Shown piece after piece: positions 46,842-55,629 of a stretch of DNA of 64,000 bases. Under the pieces are notes generated by a model, which saw only the letters and a list, made by a program, of their open reading frames with translations, was not told the origin of the DNA and made no database searches. Within the stretch, counting starts at the first letter, position 1; each line of letters opens with the position of its first letter. The translations under genes were made by a program, and so were the position numbers. Source of the DNA: an uncultured Roseobacter sp. (lineage in GTDB: Bacteria > Pseudomonadota > Alphaproteobacteria > Rhodobacterales > Rhodobacteraceae). The stretch spans positions 124,001-188,000 of the forward strand of contig NZ_CANLNE010000004.1 of assembly GCF_947492555.1 (NCBI RefSeq), in the 5' to 3' direction.

Positions 46842-46905
46842 TCCGTGTTCCGGACGCGGCGCGGTCCTGCGACCGGATGGATGTGCTTCACAGCGTTCCT
46901 GGCGG

Positions 46906-47805
46906 TCAGCCCCCGAGAACAGGGGATGGCCTCGTAACCTCCAGAAACCAGTCAACGAACTGCTGTTGTTGTTCCGGCAGCGCGGTGGCCTTCAGGGCGA
47001 CGTAATACCCTTCTTCTGCAGGGACATGTGGCAGGGCGATTTCACGAAGGTCACCGTGCTGGATCGCGTTGCGCGTGATCTGACAATGGGTCAGGGCGAC
47101 ACCGGCCCCGGCGATGGCAAGGTCCACCGCCATGCCGTGGGTATCGACGTAAAGATCGGTCTCTAAAGCCTCTGGGAGTTTGTGCTGACGTGACAGGCTG
47201 GTCCATCCCGTTGACAGGCCAACCGCCTGTATCAAAGGAAAGGCGCGCAGGTCTGCCAGATGTACGGACTTCGGCAATGTGTCCGCGACCTGAGGCGCTG
47301 CCACGACATGCAGATGTGACGGTTCCAGCAGGCTGGCACCGGTCCCCACGACCCCCGGCGCGCCAAAGCGGATCTCGATGTCTGCGGTGCTGGCGGCGAA
47401 GTCATCCGGCCAGATCGTCGTGATCAGTTGAAGCGCAATGTCCGGATGGCGCGCAGTGAAAGCGGCTATGTGTGGAGCGATCACGAAATGGGCGATACTG
47501 GCACTGGTGGCGATGGTCAGCTTTGCCCGATCGCCATCGGGGATAAACCGGCGCACGGCCTGGGTCAGCAGGCCCATCGCTGCCGTCACATCCGGCACCA
47601 GCAGGCGCCCGGCATCTGTCAGTTGCAGGGACCGGTTCGCGCGCACGAAAAGCTGACATCCCAGCCGGTCTTCGAGGGCCCGCACATGCTGGCTGATCGC
47701 GGATTGCGTGAATCCCAGCTCGTCCGCGGCGAGGGTAAAGCTCAGATGCCGCGCGGCGGCTTCGAATGCCCGGAACCATGTGAGCGGAGGCAGGGATTTC
47801 GACAT
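46906..47805 (-). CDS. LysR-family regulator (GcvA-like)
   Basis: A 299-residue LysR protein beginning PPLTWFRAFEAAARHLSFTLAADELGFTQSAISQHVRALEDRLGCQLF, the GcvA-like variant of the helix-turn-helix. The remainder is a standard effector domain. It is divergent from the monooxygenase operon, with a palindrome close to its start, and very probably controls that operon. Confidence 0.92.
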   Translation of the reverse strand: MSKSLPPLTWFRAFEAAARHLSFTLAADELGFTQSAISQHVRALEDRLGCQLFVRANRSLQLTDAGRLLVPDVTAAMGLLTQAVRRFIPDGDRAKLTIATSASIAHFVIAPHIAAFTARHPDIALQLITTIWPDDFAASTADIEIRFGAPGVVGTGASLLEPSHLHVVAAPQVADTLPKSVHLADLRAFPLIQAVGLSTGWTSLSRQHKLPEALETDLYVDTHGMAVDLAIAGAGVALTHCQITRNAIQHGDLREIALPHVPAEEGYYVALKATALPEQQQQFVDWFLEVTRPSPVLGG

Positions 47806-47815
47806 AGGGGCAATC

Positions 47816-47834
47816 TCATTAGACTATCTAATGA
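47816..47834. promoter_or_regulatory. LysR operator candidate
   Basis: A perfect inverted repeat TCATTAGA-CTA-TCTAATGA lies 10 bases upstream of the LysR start, with AT-rich sequence on the operon side. It is an obvious candidate for the binding site of this regulator. Confidence 0.6.
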
Positions 47835-47911
47835 ATTCATATCATTTTCTATCGTTTGTCACACTCTTTTGCCGTGGATAGAGTTTCACGACAACAGGGA
47901 GAGGTGTTTTC

Positions 47912-48511
47912 ATGCAGCCAGATATCCGGAAAATCGTTACATATCAGGAAGATGTTCTGGTGGAGGGCTTCAAGCCTGCAGCTGAGCCGTGGGTGATGTG
48001 CGCTGCGGCAGCCGTAGTTAAAAACCCCTGGGCCGGGCGCTTTGTCGAGGATCTCAGCCCGGTGATTCAGGCCTTCGGCCCACCGCTCGGCGCTTTGCTG
48101 ACCGAACGGGTCACCGCGATGACCGGGAGCGGCGAGAGGATTGAGGCCTTCGGCAAGGCCGCCGTGGTCGGGCTGGACGGAGAGATTGAGCACGCCTCGG
48201 GCCTGATCCACACGCTGCGGTTCGGCAATCACTTCCGACAGGCGGTTGGAGCAAAATCCTACCTCGCCTTCACCAATACTCGCGGCGGGGCGAATGCGCC
48301 CATCCAGATCCCCCTGATGGACAAGAATGATGCCGGGCGTCGCTCTCATTATCTGACGGTCCATTTCGCCATTTCGGATGCGCCGCGCGCCGATGAGTTG
48401 GTCATCGCGCTGGGGGCCGCAACAAGCGGACGTCCGCACCACCGGATCGGGGACAGATATCAGGATCTGAAGGAAATGGGTCATGACGTGGACAACCCGG
48501 CAGCGGTCTGA
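47912..48511 (+). CDS. DUF1185 (amino acid synthesis) family protein
   Basis: A 199-residue protein of the DUF1185 family, named for a weak link to amino acid synthesis. Visible: EGFKPAAEPWVMCAAAAVVKNPWAG, GERIEAFGKAAVVGLDGEIEHASGLIHTLRFGNHFR, LAFTNTRGGANAPIQIPLMDKND and PHHRIGD near the C-terminus. Catalytic role unknown. It is the first gene of the LysR-controlled operon and overlaps the next by 29 bases. Confidence 0.85.
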   Translation: MQPDIRKIVTYQEDVLVEGFKPAAEPWVMCAAAAVVKNPWAGRFVEDLSPVIQAFGPPLGALLTERVTAMTGSGERIEAFGKAAVVGLDGEIEHASGLIHTLRFGNHFRQAVGAKSYLAFTNTRGGANAPIQIPLMDKNDAGRRSHYLTVHFAISDAPRADELVIALGAATSGRPHHRIGDRYQDLKEMGHDVDNPAAV

Positions 48512-49295
48512 AGGCGCGGGTGCGCTGGCCTATTGCGTCGAAGGGCGCGGTCCAGCTGTGGTTCTGATCCACGGTGTCGGGCTGCGCGCGGAAGCGTGGA
48601 ACGCGGTGTCCCCCATTCTTGCGCCCGACTTCACGGTCTACAGGATCGACATGCCGGGACACGGCGCATCGCCGCTCGGCGGCGCGGCCAAGCTGAGCGA
48701 CTACGTGGCGCGGGTATTGACCTTCATCCATGCATTGGACGGGCCTGTTTGTCTGGCGGGTCATTCCATGGGGGCGATGATTGTTGTGGAAGTGGCAGCG
48801 CAAGCGCCCGAAAAGGTGGTGGCGGTTGCAGGTCTGAATGCAATCTACCGCCGGTCTGCCGAAGCCGCTGCCGCTGTCCAGAGCAGGGCGGCCGCTTTGA
48901 CGCACTTGACCGCGCCCGATCCTGCGCCAACCCTCGCGCGCTGGTTCGGGGCGGCGCCCTCCGGAGCAACGGCCGAGGCCGCTGCGGCGTGCCGGAGTTG
49001 GTTGACGCAGGTCGACCCAGATGGCTACGCAACCGCTTACAGGATTTTTGCGCGGCACGACGGGCCATCTGAAAAGAGGCTGCGGCGTTTGCAGATGCCC
49101 GCCCTCTTCCAGACCGGGGCGGATGATCCGAACTCGACGCCCGATATGTCACAGGCCATGGCGGCGAAGGCGCCTTTTGGTCAGGCACTAACCGTCCCGG
49201 GTGCCGCGCATATGATGCCGATGACCCATCCCGATGCGATGGCGGAGGCTCTGCACAGCTGTTTTACCCGCAGGGTCCAAGCTGATGCGGATTGA
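48483..49295 (+). CDS. Alpha/beta-fold hydrolase
   Basis: A 270-residue serine hydrolase. Motifs: VVLIHGVGLRAEAWN (oxyanion region), the nucleophile elbow CLAGHSMGAMI with the serine, Asp in QTGADDPN and His in GAAHMMPMTHPDA. Hydrolases of this type serve ring-cleavage pathways (C-C or ester/enol-lactone bonds). It overlaps both neighbours, so it is tightly co-translated. Confidence 0.9.
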   Translation: MTWTTRQRSEGAGALAYCVEGRGPAVVLIHGVGLRAEAWNAVSPILAPDFTVYRIDMPGHGASPLGGAAKLSDYVARVLTFIHALDGPVCLAGHSMGAMIVVEVAAQAPEKVVAVAGLNAIYRRSAEAAAAVQSRAAALTHLTAPDPAPTLARWFGAAPSGATAEAAAACRSWLTQVDPDGYATAYRIFARHDGPSEKRLRRLQMPALFQTGADDPNSTPDMSQAMAAKAPFGQALTVPGAAHMMPMTHPDAMAEALHSCFTRRVQADAD

Positions 49296-50175
49296 TCGGA
49301 CAACCCTGCGCGCGGCCTTCAGCCGGTTCCTGACCGGGGTCACGGTGGTCACCACACGAACTGCAACCGGGGAGCCGGTGGGCTTCACCGCTAATTCCTT
49401 TTCCTCCGTGTCGCTGAACCCGCCGATGCTGCTGGTTTGCCCCGGCAATCACCTGAGCGGTTTTCACGCCTTTCGCGACGCCACGCAGTTCGGGGTCAGC
49501 ATCCTGGCGGAAGGGCAGGAGGCCGTCTCCAACCTCTTCGCGTCCCGCGCCGCAGACAGGTTTGCAAACTGCGACTGGGAAGAAGCGGACGGCATGCCCC
49601 TCATCGCAGGACGGGCCGCGGGATTTGTCTGCACGACATCGTCCGTGGTCGCAGCGGGCGATCACATCGTGCTGATCGGCCAGGTCTCTCACTTCGATGA
49701 TGCCGCGCGGCCCGGCCTCGGCTACGGGCCCGAGGGCTATTTCTCGCAGTCCAAGGAGCGCAAGGCAGAAGCAGCGGCGACGCGTGCCAGTGTTCTGCTG
49801 GATGATGGGGCAAGGGTCTACCTGACCGATCAGGGGCAGTTGCCAACGGTTCCTGTTCAAAGAGGGGAAAGTCCCCTGAGCGTCTTGGAAGCCGGGCTCA
49901 TCGCACGTCAGATCCGGGCGGAATTGAGCGTCGTCTACGCGATCTACGATGAAGGTGAAACCTGCAGGCATATCGTGTTTCGCGGCAGAACCAAGGGCCT
50001 GCAACCGGGGTTGCAAGCCCAGGATATCGTGACGCTCGACACCTCGCAGGCGAACAACACAGCCGTGCGCGCCCTGCTGGATCGGTTTCGACAGGAACAT
50101 CGGGCACAGAGTTTCGGGCTTTATGTCGGGGACGCACATGCAGGTGACGTGCTGCCTGCCCAAGGGAGGGATTGA
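49285..50175 (+). CDS. Flavin reductase with C-terminal extension
   Basis: Residues 1-160 are an HpaC-type FMN/FAD reductase (FSRFLTGVTVVTTRTATGEPVGFTANSFSSVSLNPPMLLVCPG, FGVSILAE, and GDHIVLIGQVSHFD), which supplies reduced flavin to a monooxygenase, evidently the luciferase-like enzyme encoded next. Family members are usually about 160-190 residues; this one has 296. The extra 110 residues (VYLTDQGQLPTVPVQRGESPLSVLEAGLIARQI) look like a degenerate Nudix-type domain, which is only a resemblance. The ATG at 49285 overlaps the upstream stop. Confidence 0.87.
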   Translation: MRIDRTTLRAAFSRFLTGVTVVTTRTATGEPVGFTANSFSSVSLNPPMLLVCPGNHLSGFHAFRDATQFGVSILAEGQEAVSNLFASRAADRFANCDWEEADGMPLIAGRAAGFVCTTSSVVAAGDHIVLIGQVSHFDDAARPGLGYGPEGYFSQSKERKAEAAATRASVLLDDGARVYLTDQGQLPTVPVQRGESPLSVLEAGLIARQIRAELSVVYAIYDEGETCRHIVFRGRTKGLQPGLQAQDIVTLDTSQANNTAVRALLDRFRQEHRAQSFGLYVGDAHAGDVLPAQGRD

Positions 50176-50176
50176 G

Positions 50177-51211
50177 ATGGAGTTCTCGCTCTTTGCGCAT
50201 ATGGAACGGTTGACCGCTGATCAGCCCCACGAGGCGCTTTACGGGGAGTTCGTGGCGCTGTGCAAGATGGCCGATCAGGGCGGGATGCGGGCGATCTGGA
50301 CGGGCGAACATCATGGCATGGAATTCACGATTGCACCCAACCCCTTCACCACGCTGGTGGATCTGAGCCACCATACGCAGAATGTTCGGCTTGGCACCGG
50401 GACCGTGATCGTCCCCTTCTGGCACCCCATCAAGCTGGCGGGCGAGGCGGCGATGACCGATGTGATCACCGGCGGGCGGTTGGAAATCGGTGCGGCGCGG
50501 GGCGCTTATTCTTACGAATACGAGCGGATGATGCCGGGGCTCGACGCCTGGGATGCGGGGCAGCGGATGCGGGAAACCCTGCCGCTGCTGCGGCCCTTGT
50601 GGGCGGGGGATTGCGCCCATGACGGCACCTACCACAGTTTTCCGCCCACCACCTCTGCGCCGAAGCCGGTGCAGCAGGATGGCCCGCCGATCTGGGTTGC
50701 CGCGCGCGATCCCAACAGCCACGAATTCGCCGTGCAGAACGGGTTCAATGTGCAGGTGACCCCGCTTTGGCAGGGCGACGCGGAGATCGAAAAACTGATG
50801 GCGACTTTCAAGACCGCTTGTGCGGCCCATGCCGGACCCAAGCCCAAGATCATGCTGTTGCACCACACTTATGTCGGCGCGGACGCAGAGGATGTCGATC
50901 TGGCAGCGCAGGAGCTCAGCCGGTTCTACAATTACTTCGGCGCCTGGTTTCAGAACAAGCGGCCGGTGTCTCAAGGCCTGATGGAGAAGATCAGCACGGA
51001 AGACATGGCGCAAAACGCGATGATGTGCCCGGAAAACATGCGGCGCGATCTGACGGTGGGCACTGTGCAGGAGGTGATCGACCGGCTCAAACGTTTCGAA
51101 GACCTTGGCTATGATGAGTTTTCCTTCTGGATCGACAGCGGGATGAGTTTCGAGCGCAAGCGTGCCTCGCTTGCGCGGTTCATCGATCAGGTCATGCCGG
51201 CCTTTAGTTAA
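50177..51211 (+). CDS. Luciferase-like (LLM) flavin-dependent monooxygenase
   Basis: A 344-residue two-component monooxygenase using reduced flavin from the neighbouring reductase. Seen: MEFSLFAHMERL at the N-terminus, EHHGMEFTIAPNPFTTL, LGTGTVIVPFWHPIKLAGEAAMTDVITGGRLEIGAARG, and PPIWVAARDPNSHEFAVQNGF, all of the LLM fold. GGGAGGGATTGAG precedes the ATG at 50177; the frame extends upstream to 50123 without homology. In characterised systems such enzymes open N-heterocycles or hydroxylate hydrocarbons; the substrate here is unknown. Confidence 0.9.
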   Translation: MEFSLFAHMERLTADQPHEALYGEFVALCKMADQGGMRAIWTGEHHGMEFTIAPNPFTTLVDLSHHTQNVRLGTGTVIVPFWHPIKLAGEAAMTDVITGGRLEIGAARGAYSYEYERMMPGLDAWDAGQRMRETLPLLRPLWAGDCAHDGTYHSFPPTTSAPKPVQQDGPPIWVAARDPNSHEFAVQNGFNVQVTPLWQGDAEIEKLMATFKTACAAHAGPKPKIMLLHHTYVGADAEDVDLAAQELSRFYNYFGAWFQNKRPVSQGLMEKISTEDMAQNAMMCPENMRRDLTVGTVQEVIDRLKRFEDLGYDEFSFWIDSGMSFERKRASLARFIDQVMPAFS

Positions 51212-51226
51212 CCCTTCGGAGGGACC

Positions 51227-52708
51227 ATGCCCGATCTGCCCCACTACTCACTTTTCATCGCTGGCCAGTGGCGTGCCGGATCGCAAGGTCAGACGTTACA
51301 GAGCGTAAATCCGGCAACGGGGGAGGCCTGGGCCCGTTTCGATTGCGCGAGCCCCGAGGACGTATCGGACGCGGTATCGGCGGCACAGGCAGCACTCGAT
51401 ACGCCTGCCTGGCGGGACATGAGCCAGACCGCGCGGGGCAAACTGCTCTATCGCCTGGCCGATCTGGTGGCAGAGAATGCCGAACATCTGGGCCGGATCG
51501 AGACCACCGATAGCGGTAAGCTCGCCGCTGAGACGAGGGCACAGACCGGCTATGTGGCAAACTACTATCGGTATTACGCCGGGCTGGCCGACAAGATAGA
51601 GGGCGCGGTGCTGCCCATCGACAAGCCCGACATGCATGTCTTTACGCAGCACCTGCCCATCGGCGTGGTGGCCGCCATCGTGCCCTGGAATGCGCAGATG
51701 TTTCTGGCGGCAACCAAGCTGGCACCGGCCCTTGCGGCAGGATGCGCTGTGGTTCTGAAAGCTTCTGAAATCGCCCCCGCTCCGATGTTGGAGTTTGCCA
51801 GGCTGATCGAGCAGGCCGGATTTCCACCCGGCGTCGTTTCCGTCCTGACTGGGGATGCAGAGAATTGCGCCATTCCGCTGACCCGTCATCCCGGCGTGGA
51901 CCGGATCGCCTTTACCGGCGGGCCGGATGCCGCGCGCCATGTCGTGCGCAATTCCGCGGAAAACTTCGCCGTCACCACATTGGAGTTGGGGGGGAAGTCA
52001 CCCATTCTGGTGTTTGAGGATGCGGATCTGGATGCCGCCGCCAACGGGTTGATCGCGGGCAATTTCGGCGCCTCCGGACAGTCCTGCGTGGCAGGCACGC
52101 GCGGTCTGGTGCAGCGCCCCGTCTACGACGCGCTGGTCGCGGCGATCACGGCCAAATGTCGCGATTTGGTCGTGGGGGATCCGCATGACCCGGCCACGCA
52201 TCTCGGCCCGCTCTGCACCATAGCACAGGTGGAAAAGATCGAAACGACGCTGGCCAAGGCCGTGTCGCAGGGTGCACGCATTGCCTTTGGCGGCAGCCGC
52301 GCGGGTGGCGGCAGCGCGCATTATTTCCCGCCGACACTGGTACTGGCGGACGGGCCGGGGGTTGAGACACTAGCGGTTGAGATGTTCGGCCCGGTGATGA
52401 CGCTGATCCCCTTCGACACTGAGGAAGAGGCAATCCAATTGGCGAATGACAGTGAATTCGGCCTCGGATCGGGTGTTTTCACCCAGAACGTGGCGCGGGC
52501 CCACCGTGTGTCGCGGCGCATCAGGTCAGGGATCACCTGGGTGAACACCTACCGCGCGATTTCCCCCATGGCGCCCTTCGGGGGATTCAATCAATCCGGT
52601 TACGGTCGCGAAGCGGGACAGGAGGCGATCCTCGACTATACCCGCACAAAAACCACCTGGATCGATACGTCCGAGGACCCGATGGCCAATCCTTTCGTCA
52701 TGCGCTGA
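51227..52708 (+). CDS. NAD(P)-dependent aldehyde dehydrogenase
   Basis: A 493-residue aldehyde dehydrogenase. The catalytic cysteine is in GASGQSCVAGTRGLV and the general-base glutamate in LELGGKSPILVFED; the cofactor-binding segment is VPWNAQMFLAATKLAPALAAGCAVVLKASE. Other blocks are EMFGPVMTLIPFDTEEEAIQLANDSEFGLGSGVFT and WVNTYRAISPMAPFGG. It presumably oxidises an aldehyde produced after monooxygenation and hydrolysis. Starts 15 bases after the LLM gene with GGAGGG upstream. Confidence 0.95.
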   Translation: MPDLPHYSLFIAGQWRAGSQGQTLQSVNPATGEAWARFDCASPEDVSDAVSAAQAALDTPAWRDMSQTARGKLLYRLADLVAENAEHLGRIETTDSGKLAAETRAQTGYVANYYRYYAGLADKIEGAVLPIDKPDMHVFTQHLPIGVVAAIVPWNAQMFLAATKLAPALAAGCAVVLKASEIAPAPMLEFARLIEQAGFPPGVVSVLTGDAENCAIPLTRHPGVDRIAFTGGPDAARHVVRNSAENFAVTTLELGGKSPILVFEDADLDAAANGLIAGNFGASGQSCVAGTRGLVQRPVYDALVAAITAKCRDLVVGDPHDPATHLGPLCTIAQVEKIETTLAKAVSQGARIAFGGSRAGGGSAHYFPPTLVLADGPGVETLAVEMFGPVMTLIPFDTEEEAIQLANDSEFGLGSGVFTQNVARAHRVSRRIRSGITWVNTYRAISPMAPFGGFNQSGYGREAGQEAILDYTRTKTTWIDTSEDPMANPFVMR

Positions 52709-52767
52709 ACTGCCCCTTCAAACCCGTTGTTAGTTACAAAAGCAACTGGTAGCTGCGGGAGGTGGAA

Positions 52768-53742
52768 ATGCGCGCAGGGAGGAAACAGCAGGTGGCCAAG
52801 GCATTCGCATCCCAGGGGGATATGTCGGAAAAGACAATCACCTTTGATGAAATCGGCGCAGGACTCTGGGCCTTCACGGCGGAGGGAGACCCGAATTCCG
52901 GCGTGATCATCGGCGATGACAGCGTGATGATTGTCGAAGCGCAGGCCACGCCGCGGCTGGCGGGCAAGGTGATCGACAAGGTGCGTGAGGTCACAGATAA
53001 GCCGATCAGCCACCTGGTTCTGACGCATTACCACGCCGTGCGGGTGCTGGGGGCGTCCGCCTATGGTGCTGGGCAGATCATCATGTCGGACACCGCCCGC
53101 GCCATGGTCACCGAGCGCGGACAGGAAGACTGGGACAGTGAATTCCAGCGCTTTCCGCGCCTCTTTGAAGGGCACGAAAGCATTCCCGGCCTGACCTGGC
53201 CCACCACGACCTTCAGCGATGCCATGACCGTCTATCTGGGGCAGCGCCGGGTCGATATCAAACACCTGGGTCGTGCCCATACGGCTGGTGATGCGGTGAT
53301 CCACGTGCCGGATCAGAACGTGATGTTCACCGGCGATATCGTGGAAGATCGATCTGCCTGTTACTGCGGGGACGGGCATTTCGGCGATTGGGGCGGCACG
53401 CTGGATGCAATCGCCGCCTATGATGTCGACGCGATTGCGCCGGGGCGCGGCGGCGCGCTGATCGGCAAGGAGGCGGTCGAGCGCGCGATTGCCTCGACCC
53501 GCGATTTCATCGACAGCACCTATGCACCGGCGGCTCGGGTCGCGGCGCGGGGCGGATCGCTGAAAGAGGCATGGGACGCCGTGCGCGCGGCCTGTGATCC
53601 CAAGTTCAAGGACTATGCGATCTACGAACACTGCCTGCCCTTCAACGTGTCCCGCGCCTATGACGAAGCGCGCGGTATCGACACACCGCGGATCTGGACC
53701 GACAAACGCGATCTGGAGATGTGGGAGCAGTTGCAGGGCTGA
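52768..53742 (+). CDS. Metallo-beta-lactamase-fold protein with altered metal motif
   Basis: A 324-residue protein of the MBL superfamily. The signature HxHxDH reads HYHAVR (His87, His89, then Val91 and Arg92 in place of Asp and His), so the second metal site should be lost or changed. Later positions are conventional: AHTAGDAV, FTGDIVE and a Cys-containing ACYCGDGHFGDW. The start at 52768 has GGGAGG just upstream; the ATG at 52822 (MSEKTITFDEIG) is an alternative. Paired with an FAD hydroxylase gene downstream (18 bases), so it may process that enzyme's product. Confidence 0.82.
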   Translation: MRAGRKQQVAKAFASQGDMSEKTITFDEIGAGLWAFTAEGDPNSGVIIGDDSVMIVEAQATPRLAGKVIDKVREVTDKPISHLVLTHYHAVRVLGASAYGAGQIIMSDTARAMVTERGQEDWDSEFQRFPRLFEGHESIPGLTWPTTTFSDAMTVYLGQRRVDIKHLGRAHTAGDAVIHVPDQNVMFTGDIVEDRSACYCGDGHFGDWGGTLDAIAAYDVDAIAPGRGGALIGKEAVERAIASTRDFIDSTYAPAARVAARGGSLKEAWDAVRAACDPKFKDYAIYEHCLPFNVSRAYDEARGIDTPRIWTDKRDLEMWEQLQG

Positions 53743-53760
53743 CGGCAGGGAGGGCGCGAT

Positions 53761-55380
53761 ATGGTGGACGTCAGATATGACATCGCTTTCCGGCTTTACC
53801 CCTACGAGAAAGTCCCGGATCAGGACCTGCCGCCCAAGCGGCACCCGGTAGTCATCGTCGGCGGCGGGCCCATCGGCATGGCGCTGGCGCTTGATCTGGG
53901 GCGCAAGGGCACACCGGTGCTGGTGCTGGACGATCACGAAGGGGTTGGGCAGGGCAGCCGCGCGATCTGTTTCGCCAAGCGTACGCTTGAGATTGCGGAC
54001 CGCCTCGGCGCCGGGCAGGCGATGGTGGACAAGGGTGTTGTCTGGAACGTCGGCAAGGTTTTTCATGGCGATGATCAGGTTTTTGAATTCAACCTGCAGC
54101 CGGAAGGCGGACATAAGAACCCCGCCTTTATCAACCTGCAACAGCCCTATTTTGAGAAATTCATCGTCGATGAGATCCGCAGGGCGCAGGACAACGGCGC
54201 ACCCATCGAAATTCGGGGCTGCAATGCGGTGACGGGCCTCACGCCGGCCGCAGATCATGTCGTGTTGACCGTCGAGACACCGGACGGTCCCTATCAGGTC
54301 GAGGCCGACTGGCTGGTGGCCTGCGACGGCGCGCGCTCTCCGCTCCGCGATATGATGGGGCTGAGTTTTGACGGGCGCGTCTTTGAAGACAACTTCCTGA
54401 TTGCCGATGTGAAGATGACGGCAGACTTCCCGACCGAACGCTGGTTCTGGTTCGAGCCGCCCTTCAAGGACAGCGGTCAGTCGGCATTGCTGCACAAGCA
54501 GCCGGACGACATCTGGCGGATTGATTTCCAACTGGGCTGGGACATTGATCGCGCCGAGGAACTGAAAGAGGAAAACGTCCGGGCGCGGGTCGACGCGATG
54601 TTGGGCGAGGGGGTCGCATACACGCTGGAATGGACATCGATTTACACGTTCCAATGCCGCCGGATGCAGGCGTTCCGCCATGACCGCGTGTTCTTTGCCG
54701 GGGATGCCGCACATCAGGTGTCGCCTTTCGGCGCGCGCGGGGCAAATTCCGGCATTCAGGACGCGGACAATCTGGCCTGGAAGCTTGATTTGGTGATCCG
54801 GGAGCTTGCGCCGGAACCGCTGCTGGACAGCTATTCCGAGGAACGGGTGCACGGGGCGGATGAAAACATCCTCAATTCCACCCGCGCCACCGATTTCCTG
54901 ACGCCGAAAAGCGAGATGAGCCAGATTTTCCGGAATGCCGTGCTGGCGCTGGCGCGGGAGCACGCTTTTGCGCGACCGCTGGTCAATTCGGGCCGTTTGT
55001 CTGTGCCGTGTGTTTATGACGGGCTATCCCTGAACGGCCCGGACCTGTTGGACGGGCCAAAACGGACGCGGGTGGGGGCCCCTGCGGTGGATGCGACACT
55101 GGGTGAAAACCATCTTTTGGATCATCTGTCGGACGGGTTTACGCTCTTGTGCATTGATGCACCCGCGCCGGATGTTGAGAGGGTGGACGGGGTGCCGTTG
55201 ACCCATCTGAGCTTGAGCGCAGAGGGCAACCCGCTTCTGGCGGAACGCTATCTCGGGGATGCGGAAGGTGCCGTGTACCTGCTCCGCCCGGACCAGCACG
55301 TGGTGGCGCGGTGGCCTGCAGTCTCCGCTGATGAGGTGAGAGTGGCGATGCAAACTGCATTGGGAAAGGACGCGGGATGA
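53761..55380 (+). CDS. FAD-dependent aromatic hydroxylase (MhpA-like)
   Basis: A 539-residue class A flavoprotein monooxygenase. FAD motif HPVVIVGGGPIGMALALDLGRKGTPVLVLDDHEG; DG motif WLVACDGARSPLRDMMGL; GD motif FFAGDAAHQVSPFGARGANSGIQDADNLAWKL; and a C-terminal thioredoxin-like domain. Relatives hydroxylate phenolic acids such as 3-(3-hydroxyphenyl)propionate or resorcinol. Followed at once by a DUF2783 gene. Confidence 0.9.
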   Translation: MVDVRYDIAFRLYPYEKVPDQDLPPKRHPVVIVGGGPIGMALALDLGRKGTPVLVLDDHEGVGQGSRAICFAKRTLEIADRLGAGQAMVDKGVVWNVGKVFHGDDQVFEFNLQPEGGHKNPAFINLQQPYFEKFIVDEIRRAQDNGAPIEIRGCNAVTGLTPAADHVVLTVETPDGPYQVEADWLVACDGARSPLRDMMGLSFDGRVFEDNFLIADVKMTADFPTERWFWFEPPFKDSGQSALLHKQPDDIWRIDFQLGWDIDRAEELKEENVRARVDAMLGEGVAYTLEWTSIYTFQCRRMQAFRHDRVFFAGDAAHQVSPFGARGANSGIQDADNLAWKLDLVIRELAPEPLLDSYSEERVHGADENILNSTRATDFLTPKSEMSQIFRNAVLALAREHAFARPLVNSGRLSVPCVYDGLSLNGPDLLDGPKRTRVGAPAVDATLGENHLLDHLSDGFTLLCIDAPAPDVERVDGVPLTHLSLSAEGNPLLAERYLGDAEGAVYLLRPDQHVVARWPAVSADEVRVAMQTALGKDAG

Positions 55381-55571
55381 CCCTGAACCTTGAGCCGAAC
55401 ATCCCCGACCCGGATGGGTTCTACGACCTGTTACTGGCCGCGCATCAGGGGTTGAGCAAGGATGAAAGCGACGCGCTGAACGCGCGGTTGATCCTGGTGC
55501 TGGCCAATCACATCGGGGATGTCGATGTGCTGCGCGAGGCCCTTACAGCAGCGCGCAAAAGGTCGGAATGA
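55377..55571 (+). CDS. DUF2783-family small protein
   Basis: A 64-residue acidic helical protein (PDPDGFYDLLLAAHQGLSKDESDALNARLILVLANHIGDVDVLREALTAAR). It belongs to DUF2783, found beside FAD aromatic monooxygenases in proteobacteria. It overlaps the hydroxylase stop (ATGA), so it may be a subunit or regulator of that enzyme. Function unknown. Confidence 0.85.
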   Translation: MTLNLEPNIPDPDGFYDLLLAAHQGLSKDESDALNARLILVLANHIGDVDVLREALTAARKRSE

Positions 55572-55629
55572 GGGCTGAGATCGCATTCCGAAGACAACGG
55601 ACGATGTTCCGATCTGCGCAGACGTGCGG

